A DNA stretch of 64,000 nt from Gemmatimonadaceae bacterium (GCA_024710705.1 JANJUF010000104.1:1-64000); one strand, 5' to 3'; positions 7,577-18,450 are shown, counted from the stretch's first letter. Notes: generated from the letters alone by a model not told the origin. Numbers and translations: made by a program.

Positions 7577-9027
7577 GCGAGCTCGCGTCCCAGTCGCAGC
7601 ACTCCCGCCACGAGCGCGTCGAAGTCGTCCTCGCGCGAACGATGGTTGGTGATGGCCACCCGAATGGAGAAGGCGCCGCGGATCGTCGTGCCTGAGGGCA
7701 CGGCCACGCCATCCTCCTGCAGCCGCACGAGGATTTCCTTGTTGAGCGCGTTCAGCTGCTCGGCGGAGTGTCCCGGCGCGACGTAGCGGAAGTTCACGAG
7801 GTTGAGCGGCACCGGCGCGAGCAGTTCCAACTCGGGCTCGGCGCGCACCAACGTCGCGAGATACGCGGCCTGATCGATGTTCCGCGCGATGTGCTGGCCG
7901 AGCAAGTCGGTGCCCTGCGCCCGCATCGTCATCCAGACCTTCAGCGCCTTGAAGCTGCGCGTGAGCTCGATGCCGCGGTCGGCGAAATGGATCCCCCCGG
8001 TGGACATCAGCCCGCGCGCCTCGGCGGCGAGGTAGGCCGCCTGCATCGCGAAGGTGTCGGTGAGCGCCTTGTCCTCGCGCGTGAGCAACACCGCCACGTC
8101 GAAGGGGAGATAGCCCCACTTGTGGAGGTCGAAGGCAACGGAGTCGGCACGGTCCATGCCGCGCACGGCGGCGCGGGCTGCCTCGTGTGGCGCCAGGGCC
8201 GCCATCGCGCCGAAGGCGCCGTCCACGTGGAACCAGAGCGATTCGCGCGTGGCGAGGTCGGCGAGCGCGACGAGATCATCGCTGGCGCCGGTCTGCACCG
8301 TGCCTACGGTCCCGATCACGCAGAAGGGACGCAGTCCGGCGGCGCGGTCCTCCGCAATCATGGCGGCCATCGCCGGAACGTCCACCGTGAAGTCGTCCCG
8401 CACGGGCACGCGCCGGAACGCGGTCTCGCCGAGCCCAAGGAACTCGCAGGACTTCTTGAGCCAACCGTGGGTCTCGGTGCTGCCGTACACCGTGAGCGCC
8501 GGGCCCGCCCGCAGCCCCTCCGTGCGCACATCCCAGCCGGCGCGGGCCGTCCGTGCCACGGCCAGGCCGAGCACGTTCGCCATCGTCCCGCCGCTCACGA
8601 GGATCCCACCGGCGGTCGCCGGGAACCCCATCAGCTCGGCGTACCAGCGGACCACTTGCTGCTCCACCAACACCGGCGCCTGATCGAAACCGCCGACGTT
8701 GGGATTCACCACCGCCGAGAGGAAATCGGCCATCGCCGACTGCGGCGAGCCCGTGCCCATCACCCAGCCCCAGAAGCGCGGGTGGATGTTGCCGTTGGGG
8801 TAGGGCCGCACGAGCTCCAGGAAGTCGTCGTAGGCCGCTGCGTCGCCGCGCCCGCTGCGCGGGATGGCGGTGTCGGCGAGCGTCCTGCGGACCGCGTCCG
8901 GCATCTTCGTCCAGGTCGGCCGCGCGCGGACGTCGCGCAGGTAGTCCAGCGACTCATCGAGCATGCGATGGGCCAAGGCGCGGTATTCGTCCCAGTTGGC
9001 TGGGTCAATCGGTGGGAGGTCTGTCAT
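7567..9027 (-). CDS. PLP-dependent group II decarboxylase family protein
   Basis: The 486-residue protein matches aromatic-L-amino-acid/glutamate decarboxylase-like enzymes: RPYPNGNIHPRFWGWVMGTG near residue 85, GGILVSGGTMANVLGLAVAR near 150, WFHVDGAFGAM (Asp for the pyridine ring) and SVAFDLHKWGY with the Schiff-base lysine K303. The substrate cannot be read from sequence. I prefer the ATG at 9027 (MTDLPPIDPANWDEYRALAH) to the longer frame from 9081 because the family begins there. A TACTTT hexamer stands 8 nt upstream as a possible leaderless promoter. Confidence 0.9.
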   Translation of the reverse strand: MTDLPPIDPANWDEYRALAHRMLDESLDYLRDVRARPTWTKMPDAVRRTLADTAIPRSGRGDAAAYDDFLELVRPYPNGNIHPRFWGWVMGTGSPQSAMADFLSAVVNPNVGGFDQAPVLVEQQVVRWYAELMGFPATAGGILVSGGTMANVLGLAVARTARAGWDVRTEGLRAGPALTVYGSTETHGWLKKSCEFLGLGETAFRRVPVRDDFTVDVPAMAAMIAEDRAAGLRPFCVIGTVGTVQTGASDDLVALADLATRESLWFHVDGAFGAMAALAPHEAARAAVRGMDRADSVAFDLHKWGYLPFDVAVLLTREDKALTDTFAMQAAYLAAEARGLMSTGGIHFADRGIELTRSFKALKVWMTMRAQGTDLLGQHIARNIDQAAYLATLVRAEPELELLAPVPLNLVNFRYVAPGHSAEQLNALNKEILVRLQEDGVAVPSGTTIRGAFSIRVAITNHRSREDDFDALVAGVLRLGRELARR

Positions 9028-9091
9028 AACCTGAGAAAGTATGCGCACCGAACACTGCTGGCCCGACACCGTCCGGGCCACCCGATTCCTG

Positions 9092-9883
9092 TCAGATCAG
9101 CCCAAAGAGCATGGCGAGCCCCGCCGAGAGTCCGATGAGCACGATGACCCGCCGGACCCAGACCTGCCCGACTCGCTGGGCGAGCAGGGATCCGCCGATG
9201 CCGCCGACGCCGGCGCCTATGGCCATCGCCAGTGCCACCGACCAGATCACCACCCCGGAGAACGCGAAGATGATCACGGCCACGAGGTTCATCACCCCGC
9301 CGCCCCAGTTCTTCAGTCCGTTCATCTGGTGGATGTTGGTGAGCCCCATCAGGCCGAGCGAGGCCAGCATCAGGATGCCGGCCCCGGCGCCGAAGTAGCC
9401 GCCGTAGACGCTCACCGCGAACTGGTAGACCAGGAAACTGGCGCTCGGGGGCAGCAGATGTCCGTCGGCGCCGGCGATCTCACGACGGACGCTGCCGGCG
9501 TCGGCCAGCATCCGCATCAAGGGGCGTTGCGCCATGAACAGGGTCGTGGCGCCGAGGATGAGCCAGGGGACGATGGCAGCGAAACGCTGCTCGGGGGTGC
9601 GGAGCAGCAGGATGGCCCCAACGATGCCGCCGGCGAAGGACGGCACCGCGAAGGCGACGGCCCATCGGCGTGCGCCGCCGAGCTCGCGGCGATAGCCCCA
9701 CATGGACGACATCGTCCCCGGCCAGAGGGCCACCGTGGAGGTGGCATTGGCGGCGATGGGCGGGACGCCTAGGGCGACCAGGGCGGGGAAGGTAATCAGG
9801 GTGCCGCCCCCGGCCACGGCGTTCACCATCGCCCCGAGGGCGGCGGCGACGGCGACAATCAATAGGAAGAGCGGGGATTCCAC
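9092..9883 (-). CDS. TSUP family (TauE/SafE-like) permease
   Basis: The 263-residue membrane protein has about eight hydrophobic segments. The duplicated TSUP motif appears as GAMVNAVAGGGTLITFPALVALGVPPIAANATS in the first half and VYGGYFGAGAGILMLASLGLMGLTNIHQMNGLKN in the second. The family exports or imports sulfur-containing and organic anions such as sulfite or sulfoacetate; the substrate here is unknown. I place the start at the GTG at 9883 (VESPLFLLI). A GTG at 9940 would add 19 polar residues, so the N-terminus is uncertain. It is divergent from citrate synthase. Confidence 0.85.
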   Translation of the reverse strand: MESPLFLLIVAVAAALGAMVNAVAGGGTLITFPALVALGVPPIAANATSTVALWPGTMSSMWGYRRELGGARRWAVAFAVPSFAGGIVGAILLLRTPEQRFAAIVPWLILGATTLFMAQRPLMRMLADAGSVRREIAGADGHLLPPSASFLVYQFAVSVYGGYFGAGAGILMLASLGLMGLTNIHQMNGLKNWGGGVMNLVAVIIFAFSGVVIWSVALAMAIGAGVGGIGGSLLAQRVGQVWVRRVIVLIGLSAGLAMLFGLI

Positions 9884-9975
9884 GGCCGAGGAGGTGTGCG
9901 GGGACGAGGGCGCCGGCTGCGCCCGCCGAAGGATACTCACCCTCGCCGACGGGTGCTTCGATGGGTGCACTTTGC

Positions 9976-9981
9976 TAGATT
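9976..9981 (+). promoter_or_regulatory. candidate -10 element upstream of citrate synthase
   Basis: GCTAGATT (TAGATT at 9976-9981) repeats the exact -10-like octamer found directly before several starts in this window, but here it lies 65 nt before the ATG. This would give a leader of about 60 nt. No convincing -35 is visible. Confidence 0.4.
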
Positions 9982-10046
9982 CAGGGCACCCGGTCGGCGC
10001 GATGCCACGGTCCGGGTGTTCACCCCCCAGACGGAACCACGACAAC

Positions 10047-11390
<1,344 letters not shown>

Positions 11391-11470
11391 ACGGAAGACG
11401 GAGGACGGAAGGGGCGCCAGGCTGAGCTTGGCGCCCCTTCCGTCTTTCGTCTTCCGTCTTGCGTCTCCCT
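11391..11470 (+). terminator. strong hairpin with GACGGAA repeats after citrate synthase
   Basis: A perfect 16-bp inverted repeat (11404-11419 and 11429-11444, 9-nt loop) begins 13 nt after the gltA stop. It is flanked by imperfect GACGGAA heptamers on the left and TTCCGTC/TTCGTC copies on the right. Only short T-runs follow, so it is either a terminator shared with the convergent gene at 11472 or a dispersed palindromic repeat. A related copy is at 61250-61288. Confidence 0.6.
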
Positions 11471-11471
11471 T

Positions 11472-12284
11472 TTAGTGCTCCCGGTTGATCGCCATCTTGC
11501 TCTCGGCAATCAGGAGCATCACGAGCGCGGCGATGCGCTCGCGGCGTTCCTCGGCGGCGATGCCGCTCGGGATCCAGGCCCGCGCGTCGTTGGCACCGAG
11601 CAAACCACCACCGGCGCTCTGCACGACGCCTAACGGCCGCTCGCCGTCCTGGATCAACCAACCCTCGGCCACCGGGCTGAGGAGCGATCGTGGGGCGCTC
11701 GGTGCCGTCGGGCCCCACGGCGACACCGGAACGACCGTGAGTTCCCGCGGGCCACGCCGCAGCCGGTGCGTCGAGGTGGCGAGCGAGCTCCCCGGTGCGA
11801 GCTGGACGGTGTGACGGTCCAGGGTCCACCACCGCGACGTGTCGGCGGCGAGGGCGAGGCGCTGGACCGAACGGAACTCCTGACGGTTCACGACGCGGCG
11901 CTCGTCGTCGGGGTTGCTGCGGCCGATCCCCGCGGGCGGCGTGACGTCGGACTCCAGGATGTACTCCACGGTCGCGGTTGCCCGCCAGCCATCCGGTCCG
12001 TGCAGCTGATACGTCAGGTCCACGCTGTCGCGCTTCGTGAACTGGTTCCGGAAGAAGCCGGCGTCACCATCGCTCCGCCGCGCCCGCACGCGAGCGACGT
12101 CGCGTACGGCGAGACCGTCGACTCGATATCGCGGCAGGTGTGTGGACGCACCCAGCTCGATCATCACCTCCTGCCACTCCCCCTCGGGAGACTCCACCCA
12201 GGTCGGGCGCACCGATGGCGCATTGGTGCGCGAGACGCAACCGGCGAGGAGCAGGGTTCCGAGGGCAATCCCGAGAGTCCGCAT
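11472..12284 (-). CDS. putative lipoprotein, unknown function
   Basis: The 270-residue protein has a lipoprotein signal with lipobox L-L-A-G-C (Cys16). The mature part is mostly beta-type and polar: EWQEVMIELGASTHLPRYRVDGLAVR, a DLTYQLHGPDGWRATATVEYIL segment and WWTLDRHTVQLAPGSSLATSTHRLR. The C-terminal 40 residues are helical (AEERRERIAALVMLLIAESKMAI). I do not recognise the family. A TAGAGT hexamer 6 nt before the ATG suggests a leaderless message. It is divergent from the SUMF1-like gene and convergent with citrate synthase. Confidence 0.75.
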   Translation of the reverse strand: MRTLGIALGTLLLAGCVSRTNAPSVRPTWVESPEGEWQEVMIELGASTHLPRYRVDGLAVRDVARVRARRSDGDAGFFRNQFTKRDSVDLTYQLHGPDGWRATATVEYILESDVTPPAGIGRSNPDDERRVVNRQEFRSVQRLALAADTSRWWTLDRHTVQLAPGSSLATSTHRLRRGPRELTVVPVSPWGPTAPSAPRSLLSPVAEGWLIQDGERPLGVVQSAGGGLLGANDARAWIPSGIAAEERRERIAALVMLLIAESKMAINREH

Positions 12285-12296
12285 GACAAGACTCTA
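12284..12296 (-). promoter_or_regulatory. leaderless -10 (TAGAGT, 6 nt before ATG)
   Basis: On the minus strand TAGAGT (12291-12296) is followed by CTTGTC and then the ATG at 12284. With a transcription start 7 nt after the hexamer, the mRNA would begin at the A of ATG. No Shine-Dalgarno is present. Confidence 0.5.
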
Positions 12297-12412
12297 CGGC
12301 GCCGTTGGGAAACGCGGGAGGAACGCCCTAGGGCTCCTCCCGCCTTGGCAGGCTCGCTGGGGCGGGACATCTTGCGCAGTACCGATCGCCACGCCTCCCT
12401 CGGACGGGATCA

Positions 12413-13207
12413 TTGCTCGACACCACTCGCCTCGTCGTTGTCGCCTGTCTCGCGCTGGCGCTGCTCGTCGCTCCGGCGCGCGCGCAGGAGATCGTCACTG
12501 ACTCCCTCCCTGGCCAACGTCTCTCGTGGGAGCTGGTGCGCGTACCGGGCGGGGTGGTGACCGTGCCGGGCGTGGATGGCCCCATCCAACGACGCGTCGA
12601 GAGCTTCCTTATCGGACGCACCGAGGTGCCGTGGGAGCTGTACGACGTCTTCTACCTCCGGCTCGACGTGCCGCGCGCCGAGCGCCAGCAGGTGGACGCG
12701 AGCGCGCGTCCGTCGCGGCCGTACGGCGCGCCGGACCGGGGCTTCGGACACCGTGGCTACGCAACGATCTCGCTCACCCACACGAGCGCGGTGCGCTTCG
12801 CAGCGTGGCTTTCCGCGCGCACCGGACACCGCTACGCCGTGGCGAGCGAGGCCCAGTGGCAGCGTGCCGCCGACCTCGCCTTCGTCGGCATCGAGCCAGC
12901 GGCGTTGCGCGAGTACGCCTGGTTCGCTGCCAACGCCGAGGGAACGCCGCACCCGATCGCCACGCGTGCGCCAGACAAGCTCGGACTCTTCGACCTGCTC
13001 GGCAACGTCGGCGAGTGGGCCACCGCCGAGGACGGGACGCCGATCCTGCGGGGAGGAAGCTTCCTCACACGCAGCGAAGACCTCGCGCCCACGTACCGCG
13101 AGCGGCAGATTCCCAACTGGAACCAGACCGACCCGCAGGACCCGAAGAGTCGGTGGTGGCTTTCCGATGGCCCATTCGCTGGACTTCGTCTCGTGAGGAT
13201 CCCTTGA
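12413..13207 (+). CDS. exported SUMF1/FGE-sulfatase-fold protein without catalytic cysteines
   Basis: The 264-residue protein starts at a TTG and has a signal peptide ending APARAQ. The mature part has the SUMF1 (formylglycine-generating enzyme-like) layout: FLIGRTEVPWELYDVF, HTSAVRFAAWLSARTGHRYAVASEAQWQRAA, LGLFDLLGNVGEWATAEDG and a terminal AGLRLVRIP. True FGE needs a Cys pair, and the mature chain contains no cysteine at all. It is therefore more likely a binding or structural member. The TTGA overlap couples it to the next gene, an exported oxidoreductase, with which it presumably works in the periplasm. Confidence 0.85.
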   Translation: MLDTTRLVVVACLALALLVAPARAQEIVTDSLPGQRLSWELVRVPGGVVTVPGVDGPIQRRVESFLIGRTEVPWELYDVFYLRLDVPRAERQQVDASARPSRPYGAPDRGFGHRGYATISLTHTSAVRFAAWLSARTGHRYAVASEAQWQRAADLAFVGIEPAALREYAWFAANAEGTPHPIATRAPDKLGLFDLLGNVGEWATAEDGTPILRGGSFLTRSEDLAPTYRERQIPNWNQTDPQDPKSRWWLSDGPFAGLRLVRIP

Positions 13208-14502
13208 GCATCTCGCGTCGTACCTTCGCCCACATCGCCGGCGCCGCTGCTGCGGCGGCCGCCTTTCCCTCCAAGGCCTTCGCCATCGGCCGCAAGCGTA
13301 ATGCCGATCCCATCCGCATCGGCGTGATTGGCTGCGGTGGTCGCGGCACGGGAGCGGCCCGCAACGCCGTGGAGGCCAGCGAGAACGTCTTCATCACCGC
13401 CTTGGGCGATCTCTTTCCCGACCGCATGGCCGACGCGCGTCGCGGGTTCGAGGCCGCGGCGTCGCGATCGCCTGCCTTCGCGGCCGCCTACAAGGTGACG
13501 GACGACACCAGCTTCGTTGGCTGGGACGCCTACACGAAGGTGTTGGCCACGGACTGCGACCTCGTCATTCTCGCGGCGCCGCCGGCCTTCCGCTCGATGC
13601 ACCTGCTCGCGACGGCCAACGCCGGCAAGCACGTCTTCGCCGAGAAGCCGGTGGCGGTGGACGTGGCCACGGCCATCGAGGCCATCCGCGCGGCTGACAT
13701 CTTCACCGCCAAGGGATTGGGCTACGTCGCCGGCACACAGCGTCGGCACGACCCGCGCTATGTGGAGACGATCAAGCGCATCCACGACGGGGCCATCGGC
13801 GAGGTGCTCAACGCCCACGTCTACTGGAACCAGGGCGGCCTGTGGAGCCACCAGCGCAAGCCGGAATGGAGCGACATGGAGTTCCAGCTCCGCAACTGGC
13901 TGTACTACACCTGGGCCTCGGGGGACCACATCGTCGAGCAGCACGTGCACAACATCGACGTCGCCAACTGGGTCTTCGGCGGCTATCCCGTGCGGGCCAC
14001 GGCCATGGGCGGGCGCCAGACCCGCACCGATCCGGTGTACGGACACATCTTCGACCACTTCGCGGTGGAGTTCGAGTACGCCGACGGCCGGCGCGTGACC
14101 TCGTGGTGCCGCCAGCAGGACGGCACCGCCAGCAAGGTGGCCGAGTGGTTCCACGGGACGCGCGGGCGCTCGAACGCCTTCGACACCATCGAAGGCGCGA
14201 ACGCGTGGAAGCACGAGCGACTCGAGGGGATGAACCCGTACGTGGAGGAGCATCGCAACCTGGTGGCGAGCATCCGCGCCGGCACGCCGCTCAATGAAGG
14301 ACGGCAGATCGCCAGCTCGAACCTCGCCGCCATCCTCGGGCGCGAAGCGGCGTATACCGGACAGAGTATCACGATGGATGAACTGATGGCATCCAACCTG
14401 TCGATCCTCCCGACCACGTGGGAGTTTGGCAGCCTGGCGACGCCGGCCGTTCCCACGCCGGGCGAGACGACCCTGCAGCGCACCTTCAGCGAGGGATGGT
14501 GA
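13204..14502 (+). CDS. Tat-exported Gfo/Idh/MocA family oxidoreductase
   Basis: The 432-residue protein starts at a TTG (13204, TTGA overlap with the previous stop). It has a Tat-type signal ISRRTFAHIAGAAAAAAAF, then a Rossmann NAD(P) motif IGVIGCGGRGTGAAR near residue 40. The EKPVAVD segment with the catalytic-site lysine lies around residue 145, and the family GSHIxD-like SGDHIVEQHVHNIDVANWVF near 240. Such enzymes oxidise or epimerise sugars and inositols using tightly bound NAD(P), which suits Tat export. The substrate is unknown. It is followed 1 nt later by a second Tat protein, so the set forms an exported carbohydrate-processing operon. Confidence 0.9.
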   Translation: MSISRRTFAHIAGAAAAAAAFPSKAFAIGRKRNADPIRIGVIGCGGRGTGAARNAVEASENVFITALGDLFPDRMADARRGFEAAASRSPAFAAAYKVTDDTSFVGWDAYTKVLATDCDLVILAAPPAFRSMHLLATANAGKHVFAEKPVAVDVATAIEAIRAADIFTAKGLGYVAGTQRRHDPRYVETIKRIHDGAIGEVLNAHVYWNQGGLWSHQRKPEWSDMEFQLRNWLYYTWASGDHIVEQHVHNIDVANWVFGGYPVRATAMGGRQTRTDPVYGHIFDHFAVEFEYADGRRVTSWCRQQDGTASKVAEWFHGTRGRSNAFDTIEGANAWKHERLEGMNPYVEEHRNLVASIRAGTPLNEGRQIASSNLAAILGREAAYTGQSITMDELMASNLSILPTTWEFGSLATPAVPTPGETTLQRTFSEGW

Positions 14503-14503
14503 G

Positions 14504-15421
<918 letters not shown>

Positions 15422-16356
15422 TCGCGATGCCGTAGCGCGCGGACAACTCGGGCCAGCGTGCGCGGGGGAGCAGGGGAAGGGCGGTGGCGAGGGCGTCGGT
15501 GACGGCTGCCCTCGCGCCGACGACGGTCACCTGGGGCGTATCGGTGGCGCCGCGGCCGTCGGTGGTGCGGAAGACGTGCCCTTCTTCGCTGCCGCGAGCC
15601 GGCGTGCTCATCTGGGCGCGCGTGCTCGAGGTACTGACCGCCCCGTCACGCACTGCGACGGTGGAATCCCCGCGCGCGGTGCGCACCGCGATGCGCCATC
15701 CGTCGCCCTCTCCGGGAGCGCCGCGCGCGACGATGTCTCCGCCAGCCTCGAGGAGCACGCCTGCTGCCTCCTCCGTGGCAATCGTGCGCAGCGCCTCGTC
15801 GAGGATCCAGCCCTTCGCGATGCCGCCAAGGTCGAGTCGAGTTCCGGCGCGGTGAAACCGAACGCGCGAGCCGGCACTGTCGAGCTCGACGCTCCCGTAC
15901 CCCACCGACGCCATCGCCCGCGCGCGCGCGCTGTCGGCAATCGGCAGTCCGGTTCGGACGGACTCGCGCCAGAGCGCCGTCAGCGCGCCGACCGTCGGAT
16001 CGAAGGCGCCCTCGGTCTCGCGCGCGAGGACAAGTGCGATGGCAAGCACATCGCGCAGCGGCGCGGAGATGGAGATCCACTCACCGGCGGGAGCGTGCTC
16101 GAGGTGACGCAGCTCGCTCCGCGGGTTCCAGTCTGAAAGGATTGCCTCAAGCGCCGCGATGCGCGCGAAGGCGCGATCGGCGAGCGAGTCCGCGTCTGGC
16201 TGCGTCGCGTTGATGGCGATGCGCACGTCCATCCCCATGTGCACCTGCCGGAACTCCGCCACGGCAGACTCGCGGTGCGAAGGGCCAGGGCACGCGGCAA
16301 CGGTGGCGACGAGTGCTGCGACAAGGGCCGCACGGAACGGCAGGCCCCTGAGTCTT

Positions 16357-17061
16357 TCACGCATCCGACGACCTGCAAACCATCCGCACCGGGCAGGCAT
16401 CGCATCGCTTCACCCGGGCCGTGCACACCAGCGCACCAAGCTCCATCAGCGCCTGATTGTGCGTCCACGTCGCCTTGCCGGTACGCGGCAGCGTGGCTTC
16501 GGCGATGGCCCAGATGCGTTTCTGGTCGCGGGAGCGCTTGGGCTGCAGCCGCGGGGCGAACACCCGGGTGAGCACGCGGGCCACATTGGTATCCACCAAC
16601 GACGCGCGCCTCTCGAAGGCGAAAGTCGCGACCGCACCCGCGGTATAGGCGCCGATGCCAGGAAGACGGCGCAGCTTCGCGGGCTCGGCGGGCAGTAGCG
16701 GTCCGGTGTCGTCACCCCAGGCACGCGGCCCCTCCCGCACCACGGCGCGAGAGAGCTTGTGTAGGTTCCGCGCCCGCGCGTAGTAGCCGAGCCCGGCCCA
16801 GGCGTCGAGGACCTGGCGCTCCTTCGCATCCGCCAGCGCGTGGAGGGTCGGGAATCGCGTAAGGAATCGCGTCCAGTAGTCCAGCACACGGCTCACCTGC
16901 GTCTGCTGGAGCATCAGCTCCGAGACGAGGATCGCGTACGGGTCGCGCGTGTGGCGCCACGGAAGGTCACGGGCGTTGCGGCGATACCAAGCCCGGAGTT
17001 TGCTGCCGAAGGTCCGGATGCGCTGCGGGTCGAGCCGGAGCGCACTCAGTGCGGTTGCCAC
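16357..17061 (-). CDS. mutY: MutY-type A/G-specific adenine glycosylase, short form
   Basis: The 234-residue HhH-GPD protein has the catalytic Glu in SELMLQQTQV, a MutY-type Tyr in LPGIGAYTAGAVATFAF (endonuclease III would have Lys), catalytic Asp in VDTNVARVLTR, and the 4Fe-4S ligands C-x6-C-x2-C-x5-C in CTARVKRCDACPVRMVC. It ends there: the C-terminal NUDIX-like domain that reads 8-oxoG in ordinary MutY (about 350 residues) is absent. It removes A opposite 8-oxoG, or could be a MIG-like mismatch glycosylase. Start GTG at 17061, overlapping the upstream permease stop by 16 nt. Confidence 0.85.
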   Translation of the reverse strand: MATALSALRLDPQRIRTFGSKLRAWYRRNARDLPWRHTRDPYAILVSELMLQQTQVSRVLDYWTRFLTRFPTLHALADAKERQVLDAWAGLGYYARARNLHKLSRAVVREGPRAWGDDTGPLLPAEPAKLRRLPGIGAYTAGAVATFAFERRASLVDTNVARVLTRVFAPRLQPKRSRDQKRIWAIAEATLPRTGKATWTHNQALMELGALVCTARVKRCDACPVRMVCRSSDA

Positions 17062-17687
17062 GTGGGTGCCGCGGAAAAGAGGCCGCCATCAACAATCAGC
17101 TCGCGTGCGAGGAGCAGTCCGAACACGATGCTCAGCGTCCCGGCGGCCAAGCGCACGCCGGTGCGCATGCGATGCACCCGCGAGGTGGCGTAGCGTGCCG
17201 GGACCGCGAGCAGCAGCGTCACCAACATCATCCCGAGAATGGTACCGATGCCGAACATCACGAGATACGCCGCCGCCGCCATCGGGGCGCGGATCGTCGC
17301 CAGCACCAGGAGCGCCACCGCCGCCGAGCCGGCGAGTCCGTGCACGACGCCGATGAGCAACGGACGCGCAAGCGTCGGCGCCGCCTCGGAATCCTTCACG
17401 CGCAGATTGGCGTAGCCGAGGCCGATCAGCATCAGGGCCACGCCAAACTCCAGCGCCAACCCCACGCGCGGTGGAATCACCAATCGGAAGGCGATGATCG
17501 CGCCGCCGAACAACAGCAACGTGAGCGTGTGCCCCACTCCCCACACTGCCCCGATGCGCGCCGCGCGCACCAGTGAACGCTCGCGCGCGACGATGGTGGT
17601 CACGGCGACCACATGGTCGGCGTCGGTGGCGTGGCGGAGTCCAAGCAGCACTCCCAGCAGGATCGGCGTCAATGATTCGGCGAGCAT
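17046..17687 (-). CDS. nickel/cobalt transporter family (NiCoT/UreH-like) permease
   Basis: The 213-residue membrane protein has six to seven hydrophobic helices. The first helix holds LLGLRHATDADHVVAVTTIV, the NiCoT signature H-A-T-D-A-D-H that binds the metal. A second short signature GVVHGLAGSAAVALL lies near residue 113. It likely moves Ni2+ or Co2+, although short UreH-like members vary. The ATG at 17687 lies 9 nt after the tetR-like stop, whose TAG is part of a TAGATT hexamer. It may therefore have its own leaderless promoter despite the tight spacing. Confidence 0.85.
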   Translation of the reverse strand: MLAESLTPILLGVLLGLRHATDADHVVAVTTIVARERSLVRAARIGAVWGVGHTLTLLLFGGAIIAFRLVIPPRVGLALEFGVALMLIGLGYANLRVKDSEAAPTLARPLLIGVVHGLAGSAAVALLVLATIRAPMAAAAYLVMFGIGTILGMMLVTLLLAVPARYATSRVHRMRTGVRLAAGTLSIVFGLLLARELIVDGGLFSAAPTWQPH

Positions 17688-17699
17688 CCGCGGAATCTA
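17687..17699 (-). promoter_or_regulatory. leaderless -10 (TAGATT) made from the upstream TAG stop
   Basis: On the minus strand CGCTAGATT is followed by CCGCGG and the ATG at 17687. TAG at 17699-17697 is the stop codon of the TetR gene and the first half of the hexamer (17694-17699). The spacing of 6 nt places transcription start at the A of ATG. Confidence 0.55.
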
Positions 17700-18359
17700 G
17701 CGGCTCGCTGTCCCGCCGCCTCGTCCGTACTTGGCGTCCAGCGCCGAGTAGTGCGCCACCAGCATGGTGTGCGATTCCCGAATCGCCAGCTCGCGGAACT
17801 CGGGTGGCAGGCGGCTCGCCAGATCCACCACCGCATGCACCGTGGCCACCGAGACCATCGCCGAGGCCGCGCGCATCGGCTCGGGCATCGCTGGGTAGCG
17901 CAGGGCCAGGAACCGCCCCACGTGACCCACCAGCGCCTGGTTCAACGCATCGTAGATCGCCGGACAGTTCCGATGCACGGCCGCGTGCACGGCGTTGAAG
18001 GCCGGCGTGCGCTCGATGAACGTCACCTGTGCCCCAAGGATCCGGTCGAACAGCTCGGGCGCGGGCAGGTGCACGGTCTCGAGCGGCATCGCCTGCTCGT
18101 TTGTCTCGCGGACGGCGTCGGCATAGCGCGCGCCCAGCGCCTCGACGATGGCGTCTTTGTTCGGGAAGAAGTGATAGAGAGACCCCATCGAGGCTGCCGC
18201 CCGATCGGCAATCATCTGCATCGTCGCCTCGCCCACCCCATTCTCGACAAACACCTGTTCGGCGGCGTCGAGGATCTGCTCCACGCGCCGCTGGCCACGC
18301 TCCTGCTGCGGCGCACGAGGAGCCCGGTCGGGCCCGGCGGTCACTGGGGGTTCAGCCAT
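17697..18359 (-). CDS. TetR/AcrR family repressor
   Basis: The 220-residue protein has an N-terminal TetR helix-turn-helix (about 22-70): RRVEQILDAAEQVFVENGVGEATMQMIADRAAASMGSLYHFFPNKDAIVEAL. The remaining helical ligand domain is variable. It is divergent from a tolC-adaptor-RND operon. The 112-nt spacer carries two inverted repeats with the same GAGG-N4-CCTC core, one inside its own promoter and one at the pump promoter. It is therefore very likely an autoregulated repressor of the pump. Start ATG 18359; a longer frame to 18398 would run into its own operator. Confidence 0.92.
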   Translation of the reverse strand: MAEPPVTAGPDRAPRAPQQERGQRRVEQILDAAEQVFVENGVGEATMQMIADRAAASMGSLYHFFPNKDAIVEALGARYADAVRETNEQAMPLETVHLPAPELFDRILGAQVTFIERTPAFNAVHAAVHRNCPAIYDALNQALVGHVGRFLALRYPAMPEPMRAASAMVSVATVHAVVDLASRLPPEFRELAIRESHTMLVAHYSALDAKYGRGGGTASR

Positions 18360-18368
18360 ATGTAACCA

Positions 18369-18398
18369 ATAATGGAGGATCACCTCTACTATTGACAA
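18369..18398 (-). promoter_or_regulatory. tetR-like gene promoter with embedded operator
   Basis: Read on the minus strand, TTGTCA (18393-18398) and CATTAT (18369-18374) are separated by 18 nt. The inverted repeat GAGG-ATCA-CCTC (18375-18386) lies within this spacer. The -35 overlaps that of the divergent pump promoter. The inferred start would leave only a few leader bases before the ATG at 18359. Confidence 0.55.
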
Positions 18399-18419
18399 GT
18401 AGTGGAAACCCTCTAATAC
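18392..18419 (+). promoter_or_regulatory. promoter of the tolC-RND operon
   Basis: A consensus TTGACA (18392-18397) and TAATAC (18414-18419) are separated by 16 nt in an AT-rich island. The predicted start is near 18426, immediately before or within the large palindrome at 18429-18450. The -10 is only moderately close to consensus. Confidence 0.55.
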
Positions 18420-18428
18420 TTGTGTCCA

Positions 18429-18450
18429 TTCTAGAGGACGTCCTCTAGAA
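18429..18450. promoter_or_regulatory. 22-bp perfect palindrome, probable TetR-family operator
   Basis: The 20-bp core TCTAGAGGACGTCCTCTAGA is a perfect palindrome, extended by one more T/A pair on each side. It sits at the predicted start of the pump transcript. Its GAGG-ACGT-CCTC centre has the same spacing as the second site at 18375-18386, 59 bp away centre to centre. Binding here would block the pump operon. Confidence 0.7.

Noticed and set aside
9702-10046. 115-residue N-terminal extension of citrate synthase
   Set aside because: It overlaps the divergent permease antisense, has no family similarity and contains the predicted promoter.
16357-17061. Endonuclease III (Nth) as the identity of this gene
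   Set aside because: The position of the catalytic Nth lysine is Tyr (GIGAYTAG), and the Asp motif is VDTN rather than VDTH, so MutY/MIG is the better reading.
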